NCBI GenBank assembly: GCA_040768665.1
Contig: JAXGMN010000012.1
Location: 277,873-341,872 of the forward strand
Length of the DNA: 64,000 nucleotides
Direction of reading: 5' to 3'
Source: JABWBD01 sp040768665
GTDB taxonomy: Bacteria; Planctomycetota; Planctomycetia; Pirellulales; Thermoguttaceae
In this document: piece after piece, positions 36,758 through 45,604 of the stretch
How positions within the stretch are numbered: the first letter of the stretch is position 1
How the letters are laid out: every line of letters starts with the position of its first letter
Program-made: the position numbers and the translations under genes
The notes under the pieces: generated by a model
The model's database searches: none
Seen by the model: the letters and a program-made list of their open reading frames with translations, nothing else
What the model was told of the DNA's origin: nothing

Positions 36758-37021
36758 ATGAAAGAAGGCATTCACCCGAAATACGTGGAGACAAAGGTGA
36801 CTTGCGGCTGCGGCAACAGCTTTGTCACTCGCAGCACCAGGCCGGAGTTGAAGGTGGACATCTGCAGCGCTTGCCATCCCTTCTACACCGGCAAGCTCAA
36901 GTACGTCGACACGGCAGGCCGCATCGAGAAGTTCAAGAGCAAGTTCGCGCAGACCGGCTACGCCAGCGTCGAGCGTGCACGGAAGAAAGAAGCCGCCGCT
37001 GTCGAGCCGGCCGAGGCTTAG
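36758..37021 (+). CDS. rpmE: 50S ribosomal protein L31
   Basis: 87 residues, zinc-binding (C+) type: CGCGNSFVTRST and DICSACHPFYTGK give the four Cys ligands. HPFYTGK and DTAGRIEKFKSKF are diagnostic. Slightly longer than typical because of an Ala/Glu-rich tail. A strong terminator follows 20 bases after the stop, so it may be transcribed separately from prfA. Confidence 0.97.
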   Translation: MKEGIHPKYVETKVTCGCGNSFVTRSTRPELKVDICSACHPFYTGKLKYVDTAGRIEKFKSKFAQTGYASVERARKKEAAAVEPAEA

Positions 37022-37040
37022 TTCTTGGATTCAGATTGAA

Positions 37041-37063
37041 GGGGAGCGGAAAATCCGCTCCCC
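37041..37063 (+). terminator. Rho-independent terminator after rpmE
   Basis: GGGGAGCGGA (37041-37050) pairs perfectly with TCCGCTCCCC (37054-37063) around a 3-base AAA loop, followed by GTTCGTTTA. It separates rpmE from prfA. Confidence 0.85.
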
Positions 37064-37117
37064 GTTCGTTTAGGGGTTGTCTCCGATGGACAAAGATTGA
37101 GGCCGGCCGCGAAGGGT

Positions 37118-38191
37118 ATGCGCAAGCTATTGGACGAAAAACTGCGCCGTTTTGAGGAGTTGGAAAAACAACTTCTCGATCCCGAGGTGCTCGCGTCGCC
37201 GGCGAGGATGTCTGCCGTGATGCGCGAGCACGGATCGTTGGCGAAGCTGGCGACCAAGTACAGGCGGCTGAAACAGCTCAACAACCAGATCGCCGAGGCC
37301 AAGGAGATGGCCCAGGGGCGCGATCCGGACATGCGCGAATTGGCGGAGGCGGAACTGCTCGAGCTGAAAGTGCGGCGCGATGCCTGTTGGGATGAATTGC
37401 TCGACCTGACGATTGGCGGCGAAGACGCCAGCCGGAGCCGGTGCGTGATGGAAATTCGGGCCGGCACGGGTGGCGACGAGGCGGCGCTGTTCGCCCGCGA
37501 CTTGTACGAAATGTACAAGCACTACGCTGAGGACAAGGGCTGGAAGCTCGAGATCCTCGACCTGAACGCGACCGAACTGGGCGGGTTCAAGGAGATTATT
37601 CTCGGCCTGGAGGGGGAAGAAGTTTTTCGGCAACTGCAATACGAAAGCGGAGGCCACCGGGTCCAGCGAGTGCCCGAAACCGAGGCAAAGGGGCGCATCC
37701 ACACTTCCGCCGCCACGGTGGCCGTGATGGCCGAGCCCGAGGACGTCGAGATCGAACTGAACTCGGAGGACTATCGGGAAGACGTTTTTCACTCCAGCGG
37801 CCCCGGCGGACAGCACGTGAACAAGACGGCTTCGGCCATTCGGCTGACGCACTTTGAGACCGGGATCGTCGTGCAGTGCCAGGATGAGAAGAGCCAGCAC
37901 AAGAATCGGGCCAAGGCCCTCCGGGTACTCAAGTCGCGTATTTACGAGCAGCGGCGGGAAGAGGAAGAGCAGAAACGCTCCGCGGAACGCAAAAGCAAAA
38001 TCGGCTCCGGCGACCGCAGTCAGCGGATCCGAACGTACAATTTTCCCGAGAACCGCGTCACCGACCACCGTATCAACCTCACGCTGTACAAGCTCGACAG
38101 CATCCTGGCGGGCAACTTGCATCCGGTCATCGAAGGCCTGCTCGATTTCGAGCGGCAGGAGCAGCGAGCGGCGTTCGGGAAGATGGAGTGA
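37118..38191 (+). CDS. prfA: Peptide chain release factor 1
   Basis: RF1, 357 residues from ATG 37118: recognises UAA and UAG and triggers peptide release. The catalytic GGQ lies in HSSGPGGQHVNKTASAIR. The surrounding EIRAGTGGDEAALFARDLYEMY and GGHRVQRVPETEAKGRIHTS are typical of domain 2. The codon-recognition tripeptide is not separately resolved here. An upstream TTG (37097) could add seven residues. Followed by its methyltransferase PrmC. Confidence 0.96.
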   Translation: MRKLLDEKLRRFEELEKQLLDPEVLASPARMSAVMREHGSLAKLATKYRRLKQLNNQIAEAKEMAQGRDPDMRELAEAELLELKVRRDACWDELLDLTIGGEDASRSRCVMEIRAGTGGDEAALFARDLYEMYKHYAEDKGWKLEILDLNATELGGFKEIILGLEGEEVFRQLQYESGGHRVQRVPETEAKGRIHTSAATVAVMAEPEDVEIELNSEDYREDVFHSSGPGGQHVNKTASAIRLTHFETGIVVQCQDEKSQHKNRAKALRVLKSRIYEQRREEEEQKRSAERKSKIGSGDRSQRIRTYNFPENRVTDHRINLTLYKLDSILAGNLHPVIEGLLDFERQEQRAAFGKME

Positions 38192-38230
38192 TTGTCGGTT
38201 GTTGCCTGAAGGGACGAAGACGGAGCCGAC

Positions 38231-39127
38231 ATGACCCCGACTGAAGTGTGGACCGTCGGCCGGTTGCTCCAGTGGACGACCGACTACTTGAAACGGCGTG
38301 GATCCGAGACTTCGCGCCTGGACGCCGAGGTTCTCCTGGCCGAGTCGCTCGGCTGCCAGCGGATCCAGCTCTATACGGCGTTCGACGAGGTTCCGCCGGA
38401 AGACAAGCTTGCCGCCTTTCGCGATCTGGTGCGGCGACGGGCGGAGGGGACGCCGGTTGCCTATCTCGTCGGTCGCCGCGAGTTCTATTCTCTCTCGTTC
38501 GCGGTTTCACCCGCCGTGCTGATTCCTCGGCCCGAGACCGAGTTTGTCGTGATCGCCGTTTTAGACCTTGCCAAGCTGCAGTCGTACGACAGCCAAATCG
38601 AGGTCTGCGACGTCGGTACCGGTAGTGGGGCGATTGCGGTAAGTATCGCCAAGCATCTGCCGGGCTGCCGTGTGACGGCGCTCGACGTGAGCCCCGACGC
38701 GCTGGAGGTGGCGGGCAGGAACGCCGCCGCGCACGGAGTAGACGACCGGGTGGAACTCGTCCAGAGCGATCTGCTGTCGGCGTTGGCGGCCGACCGGCAG
38801 TTCGACTTCATCGCGAGCAATCCTCCTTATGTGAGCGAGGACGAAGCGAAGAATCTGCCCGAATCGGTGAAGACGCATGAGCCACGACAAGCCCTGGTGG
38901 CCGGCCCGCGGGGAACCGAGATCATCGAGCGCCTTGTTGTCGAAGCGGCCCCGCGACTCCGGTCGGGCGGACACCTTCTGATGGAGATCAGCCCGATGAT
39001 CCACCGGGCGGTGGTCGAGATGATCGACGCGGATCATCATTTCGAACCGGCGCCGACCATCAAGGATCTCGCCGGCCTGCCCCGCGTCGCTCACGCGGTC
39101 CGCAAAGGGCCGGGCGAAAGCGGCTGA
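38231..39127 (+). CDS. prmC: Release factor glutamine methyltransferase
   Basis: PrmC/HemK, 298 residues: methylates the Gln of the GGQ motif in release factors using S-adenosylmethionine. The N-terminal helical domain (LDAEVLLAESLGC) and RREFYSLSF...LIPRPETEFVV are followed by the SAM fold (VCDVGTGSGAIAVSIAKHLP) and the catalytic NPPYVSEDE. Lies 39 bases after prfA, the common arrangement. Confidence 0.96.
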   Translation: MTPTEVWTVGRLLQWTTDYLKRRGSETSRLDAEVLLAESLGCQRIQLYTAFDEVPPEDKLAAFRDLVRRRAEGTPVAYLVGRREFYSLSFAVSPAVLIPRPETEFVVIAVLDLAKLQSYDSQIEVCDVGTGSGAIAVSIAKHLPGCRVTALDVSPDALEVAGRNAAAHGVDDRVELVQSDLLSALAADRQFDFIASNPPYVSEDEAKNLPESVKTHEPRQALVAGPRGTEIIERLVVEAAPRLRSGGHLLMEISPMIHRAVVEMIDADHHFEPAPTIKDLAGLPRVAHAVRKGPGESG

Positions 39128-39140
39128 TCGGGAGGTCAAC

Positions 39141-40514
39141 ATGTATGACGCGGCTCGGTTCAGGATCGTTGGAGGAAAGCCGCTGGGCGGCGTGGTCCGC
39201 GTCAGCGGCTCGAAGAACGCCTCGCTTCCGATCATGGCTGCCGCCATCCTTGCGAAGGGGCCGGTTCGGCTCGCGTGCGTTCCGCGGCTGGCAGACGTGG
39301 AGACGCTCTCATGGATCCTGGGCAGGTTGGGCGTCGAAAGCACGCGCACCGCGGATGGAGCATTGCGACTCGAGACCGTCGACGAATCGCCGATCCGGGC
39401 GGACGATGGACTGGTTCGACGGATGCGCGCGGGTTTTTGCGTACTGGGGCCGCTGCTGGCGCGGCGAGGACGGGCGATCGTACCGTTGCCCGGCGGCTGT
39501 AACATCGGGCCGCGGCCCGTCGATCTGCATCTGAAAGGGCTCGCTGCGCTGGGGGCGGATCTCGAGGTGGTGGACGGTTGCGTCGTTGCACGCGCCGATC
39601 GATTGCGCGGAGCTACGATCGATCTCCAGGGCGCCCGCGGGTCTACGGTTACCGGAACCGCCAACGTGCTCTGTGCCGCGGTGCTGGCTCGCGGCGAGAC
39701 GATTCTTCGGGGCGCGGCCATGGAACCGGAGATCGTCGATCTTGCGCGGTGCCTCAACGCGATGGGAGCGAGAATCGCCGGACTCGGCACGCCGACGCTT
39801 CGAATCCATGGCGTGAACGAGCTTCGCGGGACCGACTATCGCGTCATTCCCGACAGGATCGAGGCTGCGACGCTTGCCATCGCAGCCGCCCTCACCGGCG
39901 GTGGTGCGACGATCGACGGCGTGGTGCCGGACCATCTGAGGGCGGTGATCGAGCGGCTCAGGCTTACCGGCTGTCAGGTCGACCTCACTGCCGACCAGCT
40001 CCAGGTTGCCGCCACGCGCCACTTGAAGCCGGTCGACATGATTGCCGAGCCCTATCCGGGCATTCCCACGGACGTGCAGGCCCAGTGGATCACCCTCATG
40101 TCGCAGGCCGAAGGGCGCAGCGTGGTGCGAGACTGCGTCTTTCCGCGTCGTTTTGCCCACGTGCCCGAGTTGAATCGGCTGGGCGCCCGGATCGCCATGG
40201 CGCCGGGGGCGGCGGTGATCGACGGCGTCGCACGGCTTCGCGGGGCCCGGGTCACGGCCTCGGATCTGCGGGCCAGTGCGGCGCTCGTACTTGCGGCAGT
40301 GGCGGCCGAGGGCGAGACGATCGTCGACGAGATCCTCCATTTGGACCGGGGCTACGAACGATTGGATGCCAAGCTGCGCTTGCCTGGGGCCCGGATCTGC
40401 CGCACTCCCACCGCGGCGGGACCGTCGACTCCACAAAAGCCATCCGCTGGGATGGAACGACGAGATCCGGCTGCCTACCAGCGAACGGTGACCCCGGCGA
40501 AAGGTCCGTGGTAG
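39141..40514 (+). CDS. murA: UDP-N-acetylglucosamine 1-carboxyvinyltransferase
   Basis: MurA, 457 residues, catalyses the first committed step of peptidoglycan synthesis. VSGSKNASLP has the conserved Lys; the catalytic Cys120 is in LPGGCNIGPRPVDLH; PGIPTDVQAQWITLMSQAEG and DRGYERLDAKL are typical. With Cys at position 120 it should be fosfomycin-sensitive. The body ends near residue 420, leaving an extra low-complexity tail of about 35 residues whose last 40 bases overlap the convergent outer-membrane gene. Confidence 0.95.
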   Translation: MYDAARFRIVGGKPLGGVVRVSGSKNASLPIMAAAILAKGPVRLACVPRLADVETLSWILGRLGVESTRTADGALRLETVDESPIRADDGLVRRMRAGFCVLGPLLARRGRAIVPLPGGCNIGPRPVDLHLKGLAALGADLEVVDGCVVARADRLRGATIDLQGARGSTVTGTANVLCAAVLARGETILRGAAMEPEIVDLARCLNAMGARIAGLGTPTLRIHGVNELRGTDYRVIPDRIEAATLAIAAALTGGGATIDGVVPDHLRAVIERLRLTGCQVDLTADQLQVAATRHLKPVDMIAEPYPGIPTDVQAQWITLMSQAEGRSVVRDCVFPRRFAHVPELNRLGARIAMAPGAAVIDGVARLRGARVTASDLRASAALVLAAVAAEGETIVDEILHLDRGYERLDAKLRLPGARICRTPTAAGPSTPQKPSAGMERRDPAAYQRTVTPAKGPW

Positions 40515-41671
40515 ACGATCTCACCCTCGTCGAAGAGTTGCGGCGGGCCAAGTTCCAGGATTTCAGGATTCGTTTGCATATTCTCGGCCGCCAGCGCCAG
40601 GCCGGTAATCCAGAGCGAGCGATAGCCGACCTCGAGCGTCACGTTGCACGAACACTCGCAGATGAGCGATAGCGACAGATCGCCCACGAAGGCGGTTTGG
40701 TTGTCGTCGTTGGAATGAACGAAGGTTCGTGTCCCGGTCGCATCGGCAATCGCATAGGCCGAATCCAGTCCGATCTTGTTCTGACAGATCGCTCCCATCG
40801 CTCGGAAGTCGATCCACCAGCACGGCTCGACGTGGAACTCGAACAGCCCGCCGACCTGCAGGCCGAGCAGACGGTTGTCGGTTTTGGTGTTGACGGCGTT
40901 GGTGGCGACGGCCGATTGGGTCAGGTAATCGAACGACTCCTCGATCACCATCGCCCGTCCGCCAAACAGAAACGACGTGTTCAGCCGGATCGGCGGCATG
41001 GGGAGCTCGTGACGCAGATTCAGTTCGAAGTTGTTCAACCGCGAGTAGGAGCGGACCCAGGCCAGGTTGTTGTTGTCGAAGGCGATAAGTCCGCCGTCCG
41101 GATCCGTCCCAAAATGGCTGAACGGCGAGAAAAGATTGCCGTCTGCGTCCCGCACGGCCGCCGATTTCTCCCAGGAATTGATACCGAAGTAGGAAAACTC
41201 AAGGTAGTGCGTGGGCACGATCATCCGGCCGACGAGAATCTCGCCGCCGCCCGAAAACGCGGATTCGAGGTCCTCGGTGCTCAGGACAACGTCGCCGGGG
41301 ATGGGGACGTCGTCGGCGAGGCCGACGCCCTCCGTGGCAAATGCGATGTCCCGGTCAGCGTCCCGCTTGAGGATCAGAGCCGATAGGCGCCCATACCACA
41401 CCGGAGGAGGGCACTCGGGGATCGGGTCGCAAGGAGGCGGGCAGCCCGGCGGTTTTGCACAGCGGTCGGCCTCCGGGCCCAGCGGTAAACGGGGAACCGC
41501 GGCTCCCGGTCCGCTGGGCGCGGGCACCGCTGGTCCGAGGATCGTCGAGTTGGCTGGGGCAACTGTAGCGGGCGCGAACGCAGCGTCAGGTTCTGCCAAC
41601 AGAGCCGATGGCAGTAGCACCCACACGCCCGACAACAGCCCTATCAACCGCTTTCGAACTTCCCCGCGCAT
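40475..41671 (-). CDS. BBP7-like outer-membrane beta-barrel protein
   Basis: A 398-residue protein with signal peptide (MRGEVRKRLIGLLSGVWVLLPSALLA), a Pro/Ala-rich linker with Cys-rich GCPPPCDPIPECPPP, and a long beta-rich region of alternating hydrophobic strands (WYGRLSALILKRDADRD, NFELNLRHELPMPPIRL, LEVGYRSLWITGLAL). It ends with the aromatic YHGPFAGVTVRW expected for a barrel. The pattern fits the BBP7 family common in planctomycetes. Confidence 0.75.
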   Translation of the reverse strand: MRGEVRKRLIGLLSGVWVLLPSALLAEPDAAFAPATVAPANSTILGPAVPAPSGPGAAVPRLPLGPEADRCAKPPGCPPPCDPIPECPPPVWYGRLSALILKRDADRDIAFATEGVGLADDVPIPGDVVLSTEDLESAFSGGGEILVGRMIVPTHYLEFSYFGINSWEKSAAVRDADGNLFSPFSHFGTDPDGGLIAFDNNNLAWVRSYSRLNNFELNLRHELPMPPIRLNTSFLFGGRAMVIEESFDYLTQSAVATNAVNTKTDNRLLGLQVGGLFEFHVEPCWWIDFRAMGAICQNKIGLDSAYAIADATGTRTFVHSNDDNQTAFVGDLSLSLICECSCNVTLEVGYRSLWITGLALAAENMQTNPEILELGPPQLFDEGEIVYHGPFAGVTVRW

Positions 41672-41917
41672 GGACCGCTCCGTTCCCCAAATGGTAGCCC
41701 ACTGAAGATACACCATCTCCTCTGATGATTTCGGCTACTGCGAACGGATTGATCAGTTTATTCCACAAATCCGGTACAATCGAAAAAGTCCGACGTACAA
41801 CTCGGCAAGCCGGACCTGCCTGGAACTCGCTTCCGCCCCGTGAACGGTCACGTTTTGAGGTGGAGCCTTTAGGGTGGTTCGGAGCCGGTTGGGATTGCTG
41901 AGGTGGTCGGCAGTTCC

Positions 41918-41951
41918 AGGTCCCGCTCGGCAAGCTCGGCAAGCGGGACCT
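41918..41951. repeat. AGGTCCCGCT/AGCGGGACCT hairpin repeat, copy A
   Basis: Perfect 10-bp arms (41918-41927, 41942-41951) with a 14-base loop in which CTCGGCAAG is duplicated. The same element, without the duplication, is at 48184-48208 in opposite orientation, including the flanking GTTCCAGG and CCTACC. A degenerate copy lies at about 41800. It lies 18 bases past the lipoprotein stop and could act as a terminator. Confidence 0.75.
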
Positions 41952-41968
41952 ACCCGGGCATTGCCGGC

Positions 41969-43561
41969 CTATTGGACTTTCAGCTTCTCAAACAGCACGC
42001 GAAACGCCTCGGCCATTTCAGCCGGCGGCTTCTCGGCATAGGCTGAGCGGAGCATATCCATAAGCACCTTGCGCCGGACCTCGGGTGGGTTCGGCACGAT
42101 ATAATAACGCTTGTAGCCGTTCAACCAGAACCGCCGGATTGCCGGCGACATCTTCGAGCCAAATTCGGTTTCAATGTGGCGAGCCAACTCGTCGATCGAC
42201 ATCTCATTGAGACTTCGCTTGGCGGGCGGCGCATCAGGCCGGGGCGTTTTCACCTCGGCCGGCTTCCAGCCGGGAGACGGTTCGCCGCTCGGTTGCGTTG
42301 GAGCCGGCGTCTGTTGGACCGCGGAACCGGCCGGCGAACTCGGCTGAGAGTCGGTCGCGTTGTCGGCGTTTTGGCCATTGGCGGGCATTTCGGGCAGCGT
42401 AGGCGGCGTCGAACCGCCCGCCGAGCTTGGGCCGAGATCCGGCTGCCCGGTTACCGCCGTTTTACCTGGCGACACTGGGTCTGCCGGTTCTGTTTTCTCC
42501 GGCGATGGTGTATCGGATTGCTGTGCAACGGACGGCGCCCCGGAATCGCCCGGCCAATCTACCGTTTCTTCCCATACTACCTGTTCCTCGCTAACCATCC
42601 AAACCCGAAGCTTACCGGGCTTTTTGAATGCATCGGTCAGGTCGAAGTCGGTCAGCGCGAAATGGAGTACTCCCTGTTCATCGGCCCATCGGTCGAGCAG
42701 GTAGCAAATGACGGGTGAGCCGGCCTGCTCGTCTACGGCGTACGCACTCGCTTTGCCAAGGAGATTCTTCCGTCCACGGACGGTGATCAACTCGCCATTG
42801 CCCCGGTCGAGGAACGTCACGGAGTGCTCGACCAACTCCGGGGAGGAAGGGTAAACCGGCTTGTTGAGCCGCGCAACCTGACTTCGCCACAATTCTTCCG
42901 CCTGCTGGTCGTCCAGCGGTATCGGCTGCGCCGGCTCCCCGCTTTCTTCGACTCTTGCGATCTGGACGGAGGGGCGCGACAGCTCGCGCCACGCATAGCG
43001 CACCTGAAGGACTGGCTCGCCGGCCGCCGTGCTTACTTCGATTTCCCGCCGGGCATTTTCGGCGCCCGCAAGGGCAGCCTCGCCTGACGGATCGGTCGAC
43101 TTGGAAACAACCGGCTCGGCAGGGAGTGACGAAACAGGCGGATTGCCGCGCGGGGCAGAAGCGATATCACTGCTCGGAACTTCGGCATCCATGCGAGGCT
43201 GAGGCAGCGGCAATTCCACAGGCACCTCTTCCACAGGCGTCCGAGCAGCCTGCACCGAGTGGCGCGCCGCAGGCGGTGGCTCTTCAACCGATAGATTCTC
43301 CGGCAGCGGTTTCGCCAGGGGAGGCTCGGTCGCCGACTGGGCGGCGATCTGTTGCCCGGCAGGCGCCTGTTTTTCGGACGGGGAGGGCGCGTCAGGGCTC
43401 GCGGCGCCAGTAGCGGAATCCGCAGGAGCCTCGGCGACCGCCATCGGCTGGCTCTGGTTGCCACCTACTTCTTCCGCAACATCCCTCGACGAATACGTCT
43501 GACCTCCGCAGCCCGTTATGAGTACTGTGGCAAAAAGGAACACGAAAAGGCGAGATTTCAT
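41969..43561 (-). CDS. Proline-rich lipoprotein, unknown function
   Basis: A 530-residue protein with a lipoprotein signal (MKSRLFVFLFATVLITGC). Two disordered Pro/Ala/Ser-rich stretches (about 40-165 and 345-440) flank a folded middle (about 175-345; ICYLLDRWADEQGVLHFALTD). The C-terminal 75 residues form a helical domain (SIDELARHIETEFG, FRVLFEKLKVQ). GAGGAAGACC precedes the ATG. I do not recognise the family. Confidence 0.8.
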   Translation of the reverse strand: MKSRLFVFLFATVLITGCGGQTYSSRDVAEEVGGNQSQPMAVAEAPADSATGAASPDAPSPSEKQAPAGQQIAAQSATEPPLAKPLPENLSVEEPPPAARHSVQAARTPVEEVPVELPLPQPRMDAEVPSSDIASAPRGNPPVSSLPAEPVVSKSTDPSGEAALAGAENARREIEVSTAAGEPVLQVRYAWRELSRPSVQIARVEESGEPAQPIPLDDQQAEELWRSQVARLNKPVYPSSPELVEHSVTFLDRGNGELITVRGRKNLLGKASAYAVDEQAGSPVICYLLDRWADEQGVLHFALTDFDLTDAFKKPGKLRVWMVSEEQVVWEETVDWPGDSGAPSVAQQSDTPSPEKTEPADPVSPGKTAVTGQPDLGPSSAGGSTPPTLPEMPANGQNADNATDSQPSSPAGSAVQQTPAPTQPSGEPSPGWKPAEVKTPRPDAPPAKRSLNEMSIDELARHIETEFGSKMSPAIRRFWLNGYKRYYIVPNPPEVRRKVLMDMLRSAYAEKPPAEMAEAFRVLFEKLKVQ

Positions 43562-44013
43562 CGTCGGTCTTCCTCAAATTCCGCCGGACTGGCGAAGTTC
43601 GCGCAATCTAGCCACCTCTCTGGGAGGGGGCGAGAGCAGCTTCGCGACTGCCACTTGAGATTCAATCGGCCATTAGCCCCCCGAGCGGCAGGAATGTCGT
43701 AGGCGACGTAGTATCCGCGCTAACCGTCATTGTATGTTACGTTGGCCGTAAATGCATGGTTGCCGCGGGAGAAGAAGGCCGGGCGACCTCCCTGCTGTCG
43801 AGTAGAAACCGTTGCGCATTTCGCCCAGGGGGATGCTGAAAAAGGCGACTGGCTCTGCGACCAGGTGGTGGTTCAGCTTGAGGGTAGATGGAAGATATTG
43901 CGGTGCCTGCCCACTCACCCCCAAGACTTCCGGTCAAGCCCGCGGAAACAAAGATCCGAACTGAATAGCAGGTCATCGCAGGACGGCTGCTACCGCGAGT
44001 ATCGAGAATCGCC
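43562..44013. other. Divergent intergenic region
   Basis: About 450 bases between the leftward lipoprotein gene and the rightward recombinase gene. I see no gene or repeat in it; promoters for both sides are expected. Confidence 0.4.
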
Positions 44014-44955
44014 ATGGGTGGACCGCGCCGCAAACTCCTCAAACCTAAGCCGCCCAAGCCGCAGAATGTCTCGCGTGTGTGGCTCGATGCCTTCGTTGAA
44101 TACGCCGCGGGAGAATGTCACCTGGCGGAAAACACCGTGGCTGCATACCGCCGCGATCTGCGAAAGTTCTCGGAGTGGCTGGCAGGCCGGAGTATTCCAT
44201 CGCTCACGATCCAGGACCTGGCGGACTACACCACCTGGCTTCACGCCAGGCGGCTTGCCCCCGCATCGCTTGCAAGGCATCTGGTCTCGCTGAAGGTTTT
44301 CTTCCGGTACCTGCAACTCGAGGGTGTACTCAAAGATAACCTCGCGGAACTGCTGGGCAGCCAGAAGCTCTGGCAGCGGATCCCCCAGGTGCTCAGCCCG
44401 GAACAAGTCGACCGGCTCCTGGAAAGTCCGCAGCGCTACGATCCGTTCTGGCGCAGAGACCGCGCGATGCTTGAGCTTCTCTATGCCACCGGCTGTCGTG
44501 CGTCGGAACTGTCCAATCTGGCGATTCGGGACATGCATTTTGACGAAGGCTACTGCCTGTGCCGCGGCAAGGGAAACAAAGAGCGGCTGGTTCCATTGGG
44601 TACCGGGGCCATCGAGTCGGTCCGGGCCTATCTCGAACACGAACGGCCGCTGTTGGTCGAGCGGGCTGCGTCGCCGCCGTCATGGGTGCTGTTGTCGTAT
44701 CGGGGCCGCCGCCTTCGGCGAGAGAGGATCTGGGAGTTGCTCAAGCGCTACGTCCAGCGGATCGGCGCACCGCCCTTGGTAAGTCCCCACACGATGCGTC
44801 ACAGCTTCGCCACCCACATGCTTGCCGGCGGCGCCGATTTGCGCCGGGTGCAGGAAATGCTCGGTCACGCCAGCATTGCCACGACGCAGATCTACACGCA
44901 CGTTGATCCTTCGCGCCTGAAGAGCGTGCACAACCAGTTTCACCCGCGGGCATGA
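44014..44955 (+). CDS. xerD: Tyrosine recombinase XerD-like
   Basis: A 313-residue tyrosine recombinase. The N-terminal SAM-like domain (TVAAYRRDLRKFSEWL) is followed by the catalytic domain with Arg162 (ATGCRASELS), Lys187, His259-x-x-Arg262 (HTMRHSFATHML), His285 (MLGHASIATTQ) and the nucleophile Tyr294 (IYTHVDP). Length and motifs fit XerC/XerD, which resolve chromosome dimers at dif sites; XerD is favoured by LGHASIATTQIYTHV. No mobile-element features flank it, so it is likely chromosomal. Lies close and convergent to hisB. Confidence 0.88.
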   Translation: MGGPRRKLLKPKPPKPQNVSRVWLDAFVEYAAGECHLAENTVAAYRRDLRKFSEWLAGRSIPSLTIQDLADYTTWLHARRLAPASLARHLVSLKVFFRYLQLEGVLKDNLAELLGSQKLWQRIPQVLSPEQVDRLLESPQRYDPFWRRDRAMLELLYATGCRASELSNLAIRDMHFDEGYCLCRGKGNKERLVPLGTGAIESVRAYLEHERPLLVERAASPPSWVLLSYRGRRLRRERIWELLKRYVQRIGAPPLVSPHTMRHSFATHMLAGGADLRRVQEMLGHASIATTQIYTHVDPSRLKSVHNQFHPRA

Positions 44956-44963
44956 TCGCGACG

Positions 44964-45554
44964 CTACCCCAGCGTCCCCTTCGTGCTAGGCACGCCATGA
45001 ATGCGGGGGTCTTCTTCGGCAGCCATGCGCAGGGCCCGGGCCGTGGCTTTGAAAATGCCCTCGGCAATATGGTGGCTGTTGCGGCCGTGGTGCAGGAGGA
45101 TGTGTAGATTGCACAAAGCGTTTGCGGACAGCGCCTGCCAGAAGTCGAAGACCAGTTCGCTGTCGAAGTCGCCGATCTTCTGCGTGGGGATCCGGGCCTC
45201 GAAAACGAAATAGGGGCGCCCGCCGAGGTCGACTGCGGCGGTAACGAGCGTTTCCTCCATCGGCAGCGTGAAGTGGCCGTAGCGGCGGATGCCCGCCTTG
45301 TCGCCCAGCGCCTGGCGTATCGCCTGGCCGAGACAGATGCCGGCGTCTTCCACCGTGTGGTGCTGATCGACGTGGAGGTCCCCCGCCGCCTTGACCACGA
45401 GATCCATCGCCGCGTGTTTGGCCAGGAGCGTGAGCATGTGGTCGAAAAAGCCGACCCCGCTGGCGATCTCCGACCGGCCGGTGCCGTCGAGGTTCAACTC
45501 CAGTTCGATTTGGGTCTCGGCGGTCTTGCGTTCGATTCGGGCGGTGCGCGACAT
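44964..45554 (-). CDS. hisB: Imidazoleglycerol-phosphate dehydratase
   Basis: HisB (monofunctional), 196 residues, sixth step of histidine synthesis. Metal-binding motifs: GVGFFDHMLTLLAKH, DLHVDQHHTVEDAGICLG and the C-terminal LHHGRNSHHIAEGIFKA. ATG at 45554 (MSRTARIERKTAET) is preferred over upstream codons. Last gene of hisDCB; 50 bases after hisC. Confidence 0.96.
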   Translation of the reverse strand: MSRTARIERKTAETQIELELNLDGTGRSEIASGVGFFDHMLTLLAKHAAMDLVVKAAGDLHVDQHHTVEDAGICLGQAIRQALGDKAGIRRYGHFTLPMEETLVTAAVDLGGRPYFVFEARIPTQKIGDFDSELVFDFWQALSANALCNLHILLHHGRNSHHIAEGIFKATARALRMAAEEDPRIHGVPSTKGTLG

Positions 45555-45604
45555 GGTCTGTTGTCCGTTGTTCTCTGGCCGCTGGGAGAGGGTTTCCGCT
45601 ACTG

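Noticed and set aside
44014..44955. Integrase of a genomic island
   Set aside because: Length and motifs fit chromosomal XerD; no tRNA, att repeats or phage genes are nearby.
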